From Reticulitermes speratus (lineage: Eukaryota; Arthropoda; Insecta; Blattodea; Rhinotermitidae), in assembly GCA_021186555.1 (NCBI GenBank), contig JAJKFL010000005.1:2367001-2431000 (forward strand): a stretch of 64,000 bases of DNA. Reading direction: 5' to 3'. The stretch's first letter is position 1, and every line of letters begins with the position of its first letter. Below are positions 30,658 to 41,380 of this stretch, piece after piece. Position numbers and translations under genes: made by a program. The notes below the pieces were generated by a model, which made no database searches, had not been told where the DNA came from, and saw nothing but the letters and a program-made list of their open reading frames with translations.

Positions 30658-30700
30658 CCTCCCTGAGGATGGCCATGTAGAGGCCGAAACATGTAGGAGG
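30658..30700 (+). ncRNA. hammerhead-ribozyme-like motif, best stem I
   Basis: CCTCC, CTGAGGA, T, GGCCATGTAGAGGCC, GAA, ACATGT, A, GGAGG. CCTCC pairs fully with GGAGG, and GGCC with GGCC in stem II. Extra T after the core GA remains the one departure from a textbook core. Confidence 0.45.
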
Positions 30701-31080
30701 CAGATCATAAAGTTACACGTTATTGTTGGTTGTACAATTGTTGGATTAAGTGTAATCAGTCTGTTGCACGGAATATGGAAAACGTTAACTTTTTACATAT
30801 TTTACACGTTTTCGCCCGATTTGTATAAAATTCAGCTGATGATATTTGGAAAAATTTATTGAATGATTGTGAGTTTCGTGAAAATTAGCGCAGTGAATGC
30901 CATACTGCAGTTAGGGGCGTAAACGAATTTCTACTCATACGTTCCACATTTTTTGACCTAATCGGGTGAAATTCGGTGTACGATATCGGAACACATTGCA
31001 CTTTGAACATTTGTGAGTTTGAAGATAATCGCAACTTCGAAGGACATGCTTTTCTTAGGGGAGTAAGTGAAATTACATTA

Positions 31081-31445
31081 CGGTGTACCGTGAATGTGTG
31101 TGGACGTTTTTAATGTAAAGAACGCCTTGGTAAAGTCCGTGCATTACGTGACGGAGTGCGCCATTTGCAGTGTGTGTAGCTGTCGTCATTCTTCCAGCGG
31201 TCGTGCAGCGGCCGAAATTGTTCTGGACTCAGCCGGTCATAACCTATTGCCTCATCCCGTCACGAATTGATTTTCCTTCCTCTGAAGCGTTGAAGTGTAA
31301 AGGTGAAAGTTCATGTTTGTGGCACTTCATGAAGCACTGTTCTTACTCTTAACTCTGGTAACGGATGATACTCTTTGGTATGTTTATCAACACTTTATAC
31401 GTGTTTCAGCAGTGTGAGGGTCTTAAAGTCCTGACATTTCTTGCA
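31081..31445. other. unassigned spacer
   Basis: No array, gene or element recognised. Confidence 0.5.
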
Positions 31446-31964
31446 GTTTTTAGGCGCATTCGCAAAATTGCGAAAAGCGACTATTAGTATCGTCATGTCC
31501 GTCCGTCCTCTTGAAACAACTCTGCTCCCACTAGACGGATTTTCATGAACTTTGATATTTGAGTATTTTTCGAAAATCTGTCGAGAAAATTCAAGTTTCA
31601 TTAAACTCTGACCACAACAGCGGGTACGTTACGTGAAGACCTATGTACATTTATGGTAATATCTCAATTAATTATTCTTAGAATGAGAAATGTTTCAGAC
31701 AAAAGTTGTACAGAAAATCAAAACACACATTTTATGTTCAATAACTTTTTTCCGAAAATCGTGCTGTTTATGAGATAATGTGGAAAAATATGGTACAGCC
31801 GGACAGGCCACAGATGACAATATAATACGGCGCATGCGCTTTGCATGCTGGATAACTAAGGCTACAGACACACACTCACAATATGTAATACTTATTGCTT
31901 TTCCACGGCAACAGTGGTTACGCGAACGCGCCTCAATGTTACGTTTATACGTACATTGCCTGTC
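31446..31964 (+). repeat. dispersed repeat of about 500 bp, copy 1
   Basis: Aligns along its length with 38287-38782. Shared blocks include TCGAGAAAATTCAAGTTTCA, GAAGACCTATGTACATTTAT, CAGACAAAAGTTGTACAGAA, TATGAGATAATGTGGAAAAA, GGCGCATGCGCTTTGCATGC and TTATACGTACATTGCCTGTC. One frame reads [17 protein letters not shown] in both copies, but the rest of the frame is not conserved. Family unknown. Confidence 0.8.
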
Positions 31965-32289
31965 ATGTTATTTAAATATTACACAATCCTTGATGTTATA
32001 CAACCTAATAAAGTACATACTAGATATGCTGTTGCGATAAACGTACTAATTGTTTGGGGGTTGACGTCTTTGCTCTTCTGTGATGTTACGCGGCGTATGA
32101 TGGTAGTTGGCTACCGACGTTTCGGGACATCATTCCTGTCCTCAAAGCTCAAGCAGTCCAAAACATCCTGACATTAGGAAGTAGGATATGTTGTCCTTAA
32201 ACGTCGGTACCAACTAACAAGGACCAGGAGTCCTTGTTAGTTGGTACCGTTATGTTGTATGTTGTAACGAATAGCGGAAGTAGTGCTTG
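31965..32289. other. spacer with GAAACGTCGG foldback
   Basis: GGCTACCGACGTTTCGGGAC near 32110 and TTAAACGTCGGTACC near 32198 face each other. A perfect hairpin follows: GGTACCAACTAACAAGGAC, five-base loop, inverse complement (32206-32248). Likely a rearranged copy of the palindromic family at 16253. Confidence 0.5.
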
Positions 32290-32465
32290 ACGGCCGATGT
32301 CTTTGGGTCCGGCGGAAGAAAGATTTTTCTCTCTGTTGACACGTGGGATCCACTCCAGTGGGTATAAGGACTACTTTCACTAGGGATAAAACGGTCGGAG
32401 CAGGAAGCTAACCATTTACATGCAGTACCAAAGCCTGGAATGCACGGAGGTTTAGTCACGGCTCG
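32290..32465 (+). mobile_element. possible SINE-A-related body
   Basis: AGGGATAAAACGGTCGGAGC, AGCTAACCATTTACATGCAG and CAAAGCCTGGAATGC run parallel to the SINE-A body (GGTAAAGCGGCCGG, AGTTGACCACCCA, AGTGCCGAGG). Head not seen. Strongly diverged. Confidence 0.4.
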
Positions 32466-32511
32466 TTGCGTATCTACGGTGTTGTACTATAGTCATTGAG
32501 ATTGGTCTATC

Positions 32512-34624
32512 GATCAGTAGTTCTGTTCTGTCACGTTAAGTGCAGATCAGTAGTTTAGTTCTGTCACGTTAAGTGCAGATCAGTAGTTTAGTTCTGTCAC
32601 GTTAAGTGCAGATCAGTAGTTAAGTTCTGTCACGTTAAGTGCAGATCAGTAGTTCAGTTCTGTCACGTTAAGTGCAGATCAGTAGTTCAGTTCTGTCACG
32701 TTAAGTGCAGATCAGTAGTTCAGTTCTGTCACGTTAAGTGCAGATCAGTAGTTCAGTTCTGTCACGTTAAGTGCAGATCAGTAGTTCAGTTGTCACATTA
32801 AGTGCAGATCAGTAGTTTAGTTGTCACGTTAAGTGCAGATCAGTAGTTCAGTTGTCACGTTAAGTGCAGATCAGTAGTTCAGTTGTCACGTTAAGTGCAG
32901 ATCAGTAGTTCAGTTGTCACGTTAAGTGCAGATCAGTAGTTCAGTTGTCACGTTAAGTGCAGATCAGTAGTTCAGTTGTCACGTTAAGTGCAGATCAGTA
33001 GTTCAGTTGTCACGTTAAGTGCAGATCAGTAGTTCAGTTGTCACGTTAAGTGCAGATCAGTAGTTCAGTTGTCACGTTAAGTGCAGATCAGTAGTTCAGT
33101 TCTGTCACGTTAAGTGCAGATCAGTAGTTCAGTTGTCACGTTAAGTGCAGATCAGTAGTTCAGTTCTGTCACGTTAAGTGCAGATCAGTAGTTTAGTTGT
33201 CACGTTAAGTGCAGATCAGTAGTTTAGTTCTGTCACGTTAAGTGCAGATCAGTAGTTCAGTTGTCACGTTAAGTGCAGATCAGTAGTTCAGTTGTCACGT
33301 TAAGTGCAGATCAGTAGTTCAGGTTGTCACGTTAAGTGCAGATCAGTAGTTCACAGTGTCACGTTAAGATGCAGATCAGTAGTTCAGTTGTCACGTTAAG
33401 TGCAGATCAGTAGTTCAGTTCTGTCACGTTAAGTGCAGATCAGTAGTTCAGTTGTCACGTTAAGTGCAGATCAGTAGTTCAGTTCTGTCACGTTAAGTGC
33501 AGATCAGTAGTTTAGTTGTCACGTTAAGTGCAGATCAGTAGTTTAGTTCTGTCACGTTAAGTGCAGATCAGTAGTTCAGTTGTCACGTTAAGTGCAGATC
33601 AGTAGTTCAGTTGTCACGTTAAGTGCAGATCAGTAGTTCAGTTCTGTCACGTTAAGTGCAGATCAGTAGTTTAGTTGTCACGTTAAGTGCAGATCAGTAG
33701 TTTAGTTCTGTCACGTTAAGTGCAGATCAGTAGTTTAGTTCTGTCACGTTAAGTGCAGATCAGTAGTTTAGTTGTCACGTTAAGTGCAGATCAGTAGTTT
33801 AGTTCTGTCACGTTAAGTGCAGATCAGTAGTTTAGTTCTGTCACGTTAAGTGCAGATCAGTAGTTCAGTTCTGTCACGTTAAGTGCAGATCAGTAGTTTA
33901 GTTGTCACGTTAAGTGCAGATCAGTAGTTCAGTTCTGTCACGTTAAGTGCAGATCAGTAGTTTAGTTGTCACGTTAAGTGCAGATCAGTAGTTTAGTTCT
34001 GTCACGTTAAGTGCAGATCAGTAGTTCAGTTGTCACGTTAAGTGCAGATCAGTAGTTCAGTTCTGTCACGTTAAGTGCAGATCAGTAGTTTAGTTGTCAC
34101 GTTAAGTGCAGATCAGTAGTTTAGTTCTGTCACGTTAAGTGCAGATCAGTAGTTCAGTTGTCACGTTAAGTGCAGATCAGTAGTTCAGTTGTCACGTTAA
34201 GTGCAGATCAGTAGTTCAGTTGTCACGTTAAGTGCAGATCAGTAGTTCAGTTCTGTCACGTTAAGTGCAGATCAGTAGTTCAGTTGTCACGTTAAGTGCA
34301 GATCAGTAGTTCAGTTGTCACGTTAAGTGCAGATCAGTAGTTTAGTTCTGTCACGTTAAGTGCAGATCAGTAGTTCAGTTGTCACGTTAAGTGCAGATCA
34401 GTAGTTTAGTTCTGTCACGTTAAGTGCAGATCAGTAGTTCAGTTGTCACGTTAAGTGCAGATCAGTAGTTTAGTTCTGTCACGTTAAGTGCAGATCAGTA
34501 GTTCAGTTGTCACGTTAAGTGCAGATCAGTAGTTTAGTTCTGTCACGTTAAGTGCAGATCAGTAGTTTAGTTCTGTCACGTTAAGTGCAGATCAGTAGTT
34601 CAGTTGTCACGTTAAGTGCAGATC
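32512..34624. repeat. 31/33-bp tandem array, about 66 copies
   Basis: GTCACGTTAAGTGCAGATCA then GTAGTTCAGTT. Units differ by presence of CT in AGTTCTGTCAC (33 bp) or its absence (31 bp), and by TTCAG/TTTAG. The first nine units are 33 bp, then the two lengths mix. Two units near 33320 and 33365 carry single inserted bases. Confidence 0.96.
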
Positions 34625-34902
34625 CGAGAGAGCAGCTGGCGCGTTTTGCATTCCAAGTTCGCCCACGACCTGGGAGTTGGGCAGCAAGCCATAAGTCAGT
34701 GTTACCGTGGCCACCTGCAGATAATATGTGTATTTGCTGTCGTATTGTTACTTTTGAAACTGATGTGCTTCATGTTTTTTATTTTTTGTTTTGTTTTGTG
34801 GAGAAGGCCCCCGCAGCAGATGTTACGGACGCACCGCAGCCTTAAGGCTTATTGTGCAACCCTGCGATGAAGATGAAGAGAAAGATGATCAGTTTCTTCA
34901 TT
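34625..34902. other. unassigned spacer
   Basis: Two overlapping plus frames of about 85 codons start inside the array and extend here. Neither has a recognised domain. Confidence 0.45.
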
Positions 34903-35060
34903 TTTCCAAGTAATGGAGCACCGATGGAATGAAATTGACCGAACTACTCTGGGAAAATCCTGTCCCCGTGCCACTTTGTCTACCACAAATCCCACATGGA
35001 CTAACCTGGGATCGAACCCCGGCCTCCGCGGTGGGAGGCCGGCTATGGCATGGCTTGTTT
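34903..35060 (-). mobile_element. SINE-C copy, minus strand
   Basis: Minus strand: GCCTCCCACCGCGGAGGCCG, B box GGGTTCGATCCC, GTCCATGTGGGATTTGTGG, GTGGCACGGGGACAGG, CAGAGTAGTTCGG. The best-preserved SINE-C head and middle in the window. Its 3' tail is missing. Confidence 0.75.
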
Positions 35061-35254
35061 TTGTATAATTCTTGTTTGCAGTTTATTAAGCGACGGTGCC
35101 AGTGACTCGGACATAGTGCGGGGTGCACAAAAATGTGGGGTGCCAGGTCGCCCGGGCGACTGACTTTTGTACGGAGAGGCTTATCACTCGTGGGTCGTCA
35201 GTGTGGAGCTTGTCTCACGTCTTAAGGCGATTCATCGGCGTTGTGATTTCAGTA

Positions 35255-35385
35255 TAATCAAGATCAACAGTTTATTGCTACATGTTTAGCCTAATGATGG
35301 CTAAATATTAGCAGAAAGTGTAGTTGACCTCGCTTTACAAATAAATTGCTGTGTTTGACTGAATTTTTTATACTTCTGATTGTCT
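35255..35385 (-). mobile_element. decayed inverted-arm element remnant
   Basis: GCTACATGTTTAGCC near 35278 and AATAAATTGCTGTGTTTGAC near 35340 match the ends of the 14237-14615 element. The ribozyme-like core is no longer complete. Confidence 0.4.
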
Positions 35386-35593
35386 CATGTCTCCTTTCTG
35401 GCGCCTAAAATTGTGAGGTGGCTCCTACATTTGTGGAAACTATATGGACGCCTGCCGTAGAGTGTTCAATGAGAGGATAATGTTGAGTAATGAATTCGAA
35501 AGAATGTGTAAGGAAGTAGTAATGGCCCATTTTAAGGTACTGTGACTGTATTTATGTGGGAGGACTGAGTAGGGCTGCGAGGAATTTCAGGAT

Positions 35594-36085
35594 GGTCGTA
35601 TTTTGTGCCGAGACGCGAACCGTGCCCCTTCCAAATACAAGTATTTTGTGCCGATACTCGAACCGTGCCCCTTCCACATACAAGTCGTATTTTGTACCGG
35701 TACTCGAACCGTGCCCCTTCCAAATACAAGTATTTTGTGCCGATACTCGAACCGTGCCCCTTCCACATACAAGTCGTATTTTGTACCGGTACTCGAACCG
35801 TGCCCCTTCCAAATACAAGTATTTTGTGCCGATACTCGAACCGTGTCCCTTCCACATACAAGTCGTATTTTGTACCGGTACTTGAACTGTGCCCCTTCCA
35901 AATACAAGTATTTTGTGCCGAGACGCGAACCGTGCCCCTTCCAAATGCAAGTCATATTTTGTGCTGAGACGCGAACCGTGCCCCTTCCAAATACAAGTCG
36001 TATTTTGTGCCGAGACGCGAACCGTGCCCCTTCCAAATACAAGTCGTATTTTGTGCCGATACTCGAACCGTGCCCCTTCCAAACA
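35594..36085. repeat. 43/46-bp tandem array, 11 copies
   Basis: CTCGAACCGTGCCCCTTCCA then [A/C]ATACAAG(TC)GTATTTTGTGCC. Units with or without GTC alternate in the left half, giving an 89-bp dimer. Two internal variants (GATACTCG/GAGACGCG/GGTACTCG) define subtypes. Frames on both strands are repeat-derived. Confidence 0.94.
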
Positions 36086-36732
36086 AGCCAAAACGTTATC
36101 GCTTGAGCCAGCCTTCGCTGTATAATTTCTGTATTCATTTTGTTTCTACCTAAACAGATACAAGTAGACGATTCTTCCGGCACGCTGCTGCTACGAATGT
36201 AGACCTACCTAGCCAGGAACTTTTCATCGGCATGAAGTTTGTTTTATTTCGCAAGTTTTGCTTCAAGGGACACTTTTAGGTTGGATTTTGCGTTCACGTA
36301 CGTCGATTCTGTGACCTTCAACGAGGAGGATTTTGAGAGGAAACAGTGCATTCTTCCGTCGTCCAGGCAACCACCAAGTTCACTGCGAACGCAGTGAGTG
36401 CGGTTTTCGCTTACGACGGCAGAATAAATTCCTTTACGTCAGAGGTCTTTAGTTGAAATGTGCCGAATGTTACAGTTGATACTCAGTTTTCCGTTACAGT
36501 AGCATCGCACTGTGTTTGTATCCAAATGTGGACATTGCGATGGTAAGTGGAATAAACGATAAATCAAATAGGCTGCACTTTTTGTACAGTTCGAGCGACG
36601 CTATATATATATATATCGAGATATCGACTGCATCGACAGATCAACCATATAAATACGTATACACTTCATTCAATTATAACTACTTTTGATTTATTTTTTG
36701 AATATTATTCCCTGACAGTTTGTCGTTACAGT
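36086..36732. other. unassigned spacer with TA microsatellite
   Basis: (TA)n at 36602-36616. No gene or named element seen. Confidence 0.55.
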
Positions 36733-37890
36733 AGCACGATGGCTTTGGGCGTAGAGCGCAATAATGTGTCACTATGTTGGCACGTTGGTTTTTGGTGTAG
36801 AGCGCAATAATTTGTCACTGTTGGCACGTTGGCTTTGTGCGTAGAACGCAATAATTTGTCACTATGTTGGCACGTTGGTTTTTGGTTGTAGAGCGCAATA
36901 ATTTGTCACTGTTGGCACGTTGGCTTTGGGCGTAGAACGCAATAATTTGTCACTATGTTGGCACGTTGGTTTTTGGTGTAGAGCGCAATAATTTGTCACT
37001 GTTGGCACGTTGGCTTTGGGCGTAGAACGCAATAATTTGTCACTGTTGGCACGTTGGTTTTTGGTGTAGAGCGCAATAATTTGTCACTGTTGGCACGTTG
37101 GTTTTTGGTGTAGAGCGCAATAATTTGTCACTGTTGGCACGTTGGCTTTGGGCGTAGAACGCAATAATTTGTCACTATGTTGGCACGTTGGTTTTTGGAG
37201 TAGAGCGCAATAATTTGTCACTGATGTTACGTTGGCTTTGGGCGTAGAACGCAATAATTTGTCACTATGTTGGCACGTTGGTTTTTGGTGTAGAGCGCAA
37301 TAATTTGTCACTGATGGCACGTTGGCTTTGGGCGTAGAGCGCAATAATTTGTCACTGTTGGCACGTTGGTTTTTGGTGTAGAACGCAATAATTTGTCACT
37401 GTTGGCACGTTGGTTTTTGGTGTAGAACGCAATAATTTGTCACTATGTTGGCACGTTGGCTTTGGGCGTAGAACGCAATAATTTGTCACTATGTTGGCAC
37501 GTTGGCTTTGGGCGTAGAACGCAATAATTTGTCACTGTTGGCACGTTGGTTTTTGGTGTAGAACGCAATAATTTGTCACTATGTTGGCACGTTGGTTTTT
37601 GGTGTAGAGCGCAATAATTTGTCACTGTTGGCACGTTGGCTTTGGGCGTAGAACGCAATAATTTGTCACTATGTTGGCACGTTGGTTTTTGGTGTAGAAC
37701 GCAATAATTTGTCACTATGTTGGCACGTTGTTTTTTTGGTGTATAGCGCAATAATTTGTCACTGTTGGCACGTTGGCTTTGGGCCTAGAACGCAATAATT
37801 CATCCTGTGTTGGCACATTGGCTCTGGGTGTAGAGCGCAATACTTAGAATGGCGTTACGTCTGCATTGGGTGTGGAGCGCAATAATTTTA
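36733..37890. repeat. 43-46-bp tandem array, about 26 copies
   Basis: GAACGCAATAATTTGTCACT then (ATG)TTGGCACGTTGG and CTTTGGGCGTA or TTTTTGGTGTA. The two right-hand variants often alternate. The last three units (37790-37890) are heavily diverged. Confidence 0.94.
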
Positions 37891-38286
37891 CGAGTAGGCC
37901 TACTGCAGTATGATTTTCAGGTCTTACAAACGTTTCCTGTAAACCTTTGAGGCACGAAATTTATCTACATATTTAAACATTTAGTTCCTGCGTCACAGAA
38001 AACACTGCGTCTCCATTACAACGGTCAGTGGGTTACTGTTTCTTGGGGAAAGCACGACTGCGAATTGTATGAAACACGTAAATACACCATGTGGGCTAAA
38101 TTTAGAGGGGTTTTGAATGTTAAAAGCAGATGGTCCGTATTGCTATCACTGTGTTTTAAGAAGGCAAGCAGTACTCGCAAATACCTGGAAACGGCTTTGT
38201 GGCGTGGCTGCAAGGTTGCGAACAGCTGACTTATCTTGCTGGTAGCTGAAGCAACCGTCTTAGGATCCGTATCAATTCGCATCGAA
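37891..38286. other. unassigned spacer
   Basis: No gene or array recognised. The 97-codon minus frame at 38025-38318 has no familiar domain. Confidence 0.45.
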
Positions 38287-38782
38287 TTTTTAGGCGCGTT
38301 CTCTGTTAGCTTCTTCATGCCTGTCCGTCCTCATGGAACAACTCGGCTTCCACTGGACGGATTTTCATGACATTTTGTATTTGGGTATTTTTCGAAACTC
38401 TGTCGAGAAAATTCAAGTTTCATTAAAATCTGACAACAATAACGGTACTTTACATGAAGACCTATGTACATTTATGATAATATCTCGCTGAATTCTTCTT
38501 AGAACGAGATATATTTCAGACAAAAGTTGTACAGAAAATCAAAACACACATTTTATATTCAATAAATTTTTCCGAAATTCGTACCGTTTATGAGATAATG
38601 TGGAAAAATATGGTACAGCCAGACAGGTGACATATGACAATATAATACGGCGCATGCGCTTTGCATGCTGGATAACTTTGGCTACAGACACACTCAGAAT
38701 ATGTGATACTCATTGCTTTTCGACGGCAGCAATGGTTACGGGAACGCACCTCAATGTTACGTTTATACGTACATTGCCTGTC
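38287..38782 (+). repeat. dispersed repeat of about 500 bp, copy 2
   Basis: Second copy of the 31446-31964 repeat in the same orientation, with small indels throughout. Both copies end at TACGTACATTGCCTGTC, which may be a true element end. Confidence 0.8.
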
Positions 38783-38915
38783 TTGTAAATTGCTAAGTCA
38801 TGTTTGGTTAAAACAGGGACCTTAAATAAAGGCGAGTGACGCTGCCCCAGCCTTGTGTTGCAGATTTCTTGTTGACGTGGGTAGTCGGTGGTAGAGTTGC
38901 CTGCACAGCGTAGAG

Positions 38916-39678
38916 CAGGCCCGCTCAACCCGTAGCTCGCGCACGACGCACCCTTAAAGTGCCCGTGGAGGCATAATGAGAAAACGTTTTTTAACCATTC
39001 CGTGTCAAAGCCGAGATAGAATTCCCAAACAATTTTGAAAACTTTACAAGCAGTTTATTGTTGGAGACATGCATTGCGTTAAAAATGTGCTTAAAAGTAG
39101 CGACGCCTTAATACATTTATCCATTTTTATATATAACTAACTAACCAACTAACTAACTAACTCCATAGAGCAGAGTCCTTCTTGAGAAGCTAACAGGTCG
39201 TCAGCTAGTCAAGAAATTCTCCGCGTTTTATGGAACCCGAAGGTTCATTACCGCACTCACAACAGCCCGCCACCTGTCCCTATCCTGAGCCATATCAATC
39301 CAGTCCATTCCCCCCATCCCACTTGTTGAAGATCCATTTTAATATTATCCTCCCATCTACGCCTGGGTCTTTCAAGTGGTCTCCTTCCCTCAGGTCTCCC
39401 CACCAAAACCCTGTATGCACCTCTTCCCTCACCCATACGTGCTACATGCCCCACCCACCTCATTCAATTTTTTTAATATAAACTGTATTAAATAACAGAT
39501 AATAAGGAGTGTACATATGTCGGAACACGATTTTATATAATCGAGACAAATGTACGGTACAAATAGCGTAAAGTTTCTATTCGTCATTCTTCGTTCTGCA
39601 TGCTGAAGTCCATGTTACGCGCATGCAGACCAATTACGCCGAAGTTGCCCGCACAACATAAAAGGTTGAACAGGTCTG
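38916..39678. mobile_element. hAT-type element with nested LINE fragment
   Basis: Ends CAGGCCCGCTCAACC and GGTTGAACAGGTCTG are inverted (12 of 15 match). Flanking 8-mers GCGTAGAG (38908-38915) and GCCTAGAG (39679-39686) differ at one base. No transposase frame is visible. A LINE fragment occupies 39127-39475, so the original element was about 415 bp. Confidence 0.8.
39127..39475 (-). mobile_element. LINE family delta, 3' fragment in hAT element
   Basis: On the minus strand the frame 39463-39257 reads [20 protein letters not shown], then [20 protein letters not shown] and [11 protein letters not shown], the C-terminal tail of an endonuclease/reverse-transcriptase-type LINE protein. The 3' end carries an AGTT-type microsatellite tail (AACT units on the plus strand, 39127-39161), characteristic of such LINEs. 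A related plus-strand copy is at 49205-49830. Confidence 0.88.
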
Positions 39679-39686
39679 GCCTAGAG

Positions 39687-40454
39687 GCATATTTGTTTCA
39701 TTTTTATTTCTTTAAGCGTACTTAATACCTAAACATATTTCAGATGTAACTCAGAACACCGTGATTTGTTTTAAGCCCTTGAAGACTGAAACTAGTTGCA
39801 TTATATTTGAAAATTCAGTTCGTACCTCGCAGAGAGAACAGCGTGCTTCTGTTGTAAAAACTAGTCTGTGAATGCTGTGTAGGGAAATAATGGCTGTTTA
39901 TTGTGGCAGTTACGTTGAAACATAATACACTGTGAGGGCAAAATGCATAAATTTTAGTGCGAAACCGAGTGGTACTTATCATGGCGACTAGGCTTTGAAG
40001 GGTTAATGTAGCAGTAGAAGATAAAGTTACATGATCGCCAGGTGATGGCACGGGTAGCGACACACACACAAATACTCTCTCTCTCTCTCTCTCTGACGTC
40101 CGTGCTCAAAGAACGGTGTATGTGACTGCAATGTATAATCGTTTCAAATGATAGATATTCAGGAAATGTACATTTGCTGTTATCTACCCATTCGAGCTGT
40201 GAATATTTTAGAGAACTCGGCCAAAATAAAGTTATTCCTGTAAAGTAGGGATCGATGTGTGGACACCTTCCCTACCCACATCATCGGTTTAGAGAGACTT
40301 GTTAGTCTTGGACAGTGATACAGTTTTAAACGTGTTCATTATGCACGCACCATGCGTGCCTCTCTACCGATACAGCAAGCTGTGATGGCTGTAAGGGGCC
40401 TTGGAGATACATGCACGTATTTTAGACTTCCAGCTGCAATAACGGCGATGAATA
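39687..40454. other. unassigned spacer with CA/CT microsatellite
   Basis: CA then CT dinucleotide runs at about 40059-40094. No gene recognised. Confidence 0.5.
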
Positions 40455-40570
40455 GTCAGCATCATGCTTCAGCCGCTTTACCTCCGGCGAGTGATGTGTG
40501 TCGTGTTGCGTGGGCCTCAGAGCCAGTGTGTATGGTGGCCGGCCACTTTGCTAACTGAGCTGTGAAAAAT
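40455..40570 (-). mobile_element. possible decayed SINE-A
   Basis: AGCCGCTTTACCTCCGG, GTGGGCCTCAGAGCCAG, CTAACTGAGCTGTGAAAAAT follow the order of minus-strand SINE-A (GCCGCTTTACCCCCAGG, GTGGGCCCCAGGGCCGG, CTGCGAAAAAT). Strongly diverged. Confidence 0.4.
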
Positions 40571-40639
40571 TACAGCTTTTGTTGTAGGCTCGCACATAGG
40601 CCATGCAGCGCCGTGTTTGGGCGGTTTCGGCGACGTGAA

Positions 40640-41380
40640 TTCACTACGGAGTGTCATGGTTATAACGAATGATACAGGTCTGAAGATAAATGTAGACAGA
40701 ACCAAATACATGAGTACCTAAAAATACAAACAAAAATATGCAGCCTAAAACCCAGAACATTAATTATGAAGAAAGTATAGAAGTATTAGAATTTAAATAT
40801 TTGGGTACACTGGTTACTTATGATAATGATTGTGGAAAATACTTCCGAGCAAGAATAATAGCAGGGAATCGATCTTACCACGCTCTCACATAAATTATGA
40901 AATCAGTATACATATCAAAACACAAATCTAAAAATATATACTACAATGATGAAACCTATAGTGCTACGTGGTTGTGAAACGTGGGCAATGACAGAGCAAA
41001 TGAAATGATACCTTAAGACGTGGGAGCGGAAAATGCTGAGAAAGATATAAGGCCTGATAAAAGGTCAAAATGGCTGGAGAATCCGAACGAATGATGAATT
41101 GTGGGTTATGTGTAGAAAACGTAATATTGTAACAACAGTAACAGTAAGAAGACTAGATGGGCTGGTCATGTGGTAAGAATGTCTGATGATAGGACCGTAA
41201 AGACAGTGTTTGTGGGGAAACCAGATGGAAGACGAAAAACAGGAAGACCAAAATTAAGGTGGTTGGACTGTATTGAGAATGATCTGAAATCGATGGGTGT
41301 CAAGAGATGGAGGAAGAAAGCAGAAGACAGATCTGTATGTGCTGTCGTTGTGAAGGAGGTACTGGTTATACTGTAAGGAT
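40640..41380 (+). mobile_element. LINE family gamma, 3' ORF fragment
   Basis: Decayed frames read DTGLKINVDRTKYMS, then EESIEVLEFKYLGTLVTYDN, RWAGHVVRMSDDRTVKTVFV, GRPKLRWLDCIENDLKSMGV and KRWRKKAEDRSVCAVVVKEV. This is the end of the RT thumb/connection and the C-terminal tail of a non-LTR reverse transcriptase. Several stops and frameshifts interrupt the upstream half, while 41170-41376 is open. The catalytic palm is missing. The last codons form the first unit of the 87-bp array. Confidence 0.88.

Larger units (their letters stand above)
30303..30790 (+). mobile_element. inverted-arm element inside the 160-bp repeat
   Basis: Left TTGTACAATCAACAATTATT and right TTGTTGGTTGTACAA are inverted. 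Both arms carry GGCCATGTAGAGGCC inside a hammerhead-like motif. The right end continues with CAGTCTGTTGCACGGAATA, matching the GATGCACGG tail of its relatives. Left motif has a substituted core, right motif is intact. Exact boundaries are uncertain. Confidence 0.5.
30100..31080 (+). repeat. degenerate tandem repeat of about 155-165 bp
   Basis: Three diverged units share CACCGATTTGGGTGAAATTC, GAGTTTCGTGAAAATTAGCG, CATACTGCAGTTAGGGGCGT and AAACGAATTTCT. They lie at 30130-30285, 30790-30910 and 30911-31075. An inverted-arm element separates the first two. A minus-strand relative is at 50505-50790. Confidence 0.65.

Noticed and set aside
34585-34870. Two 84-86-residue plus frames
   Set aside because: They start inside the 31/33-bp array, overlap each other in different frames, and show no familiar domain.
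35532-36183. Proteins of 100-198 residues on both strands
   Set aside because: Frames are open on both strands because the 43/46-bp repeat units lack stops. Repeat translation only.
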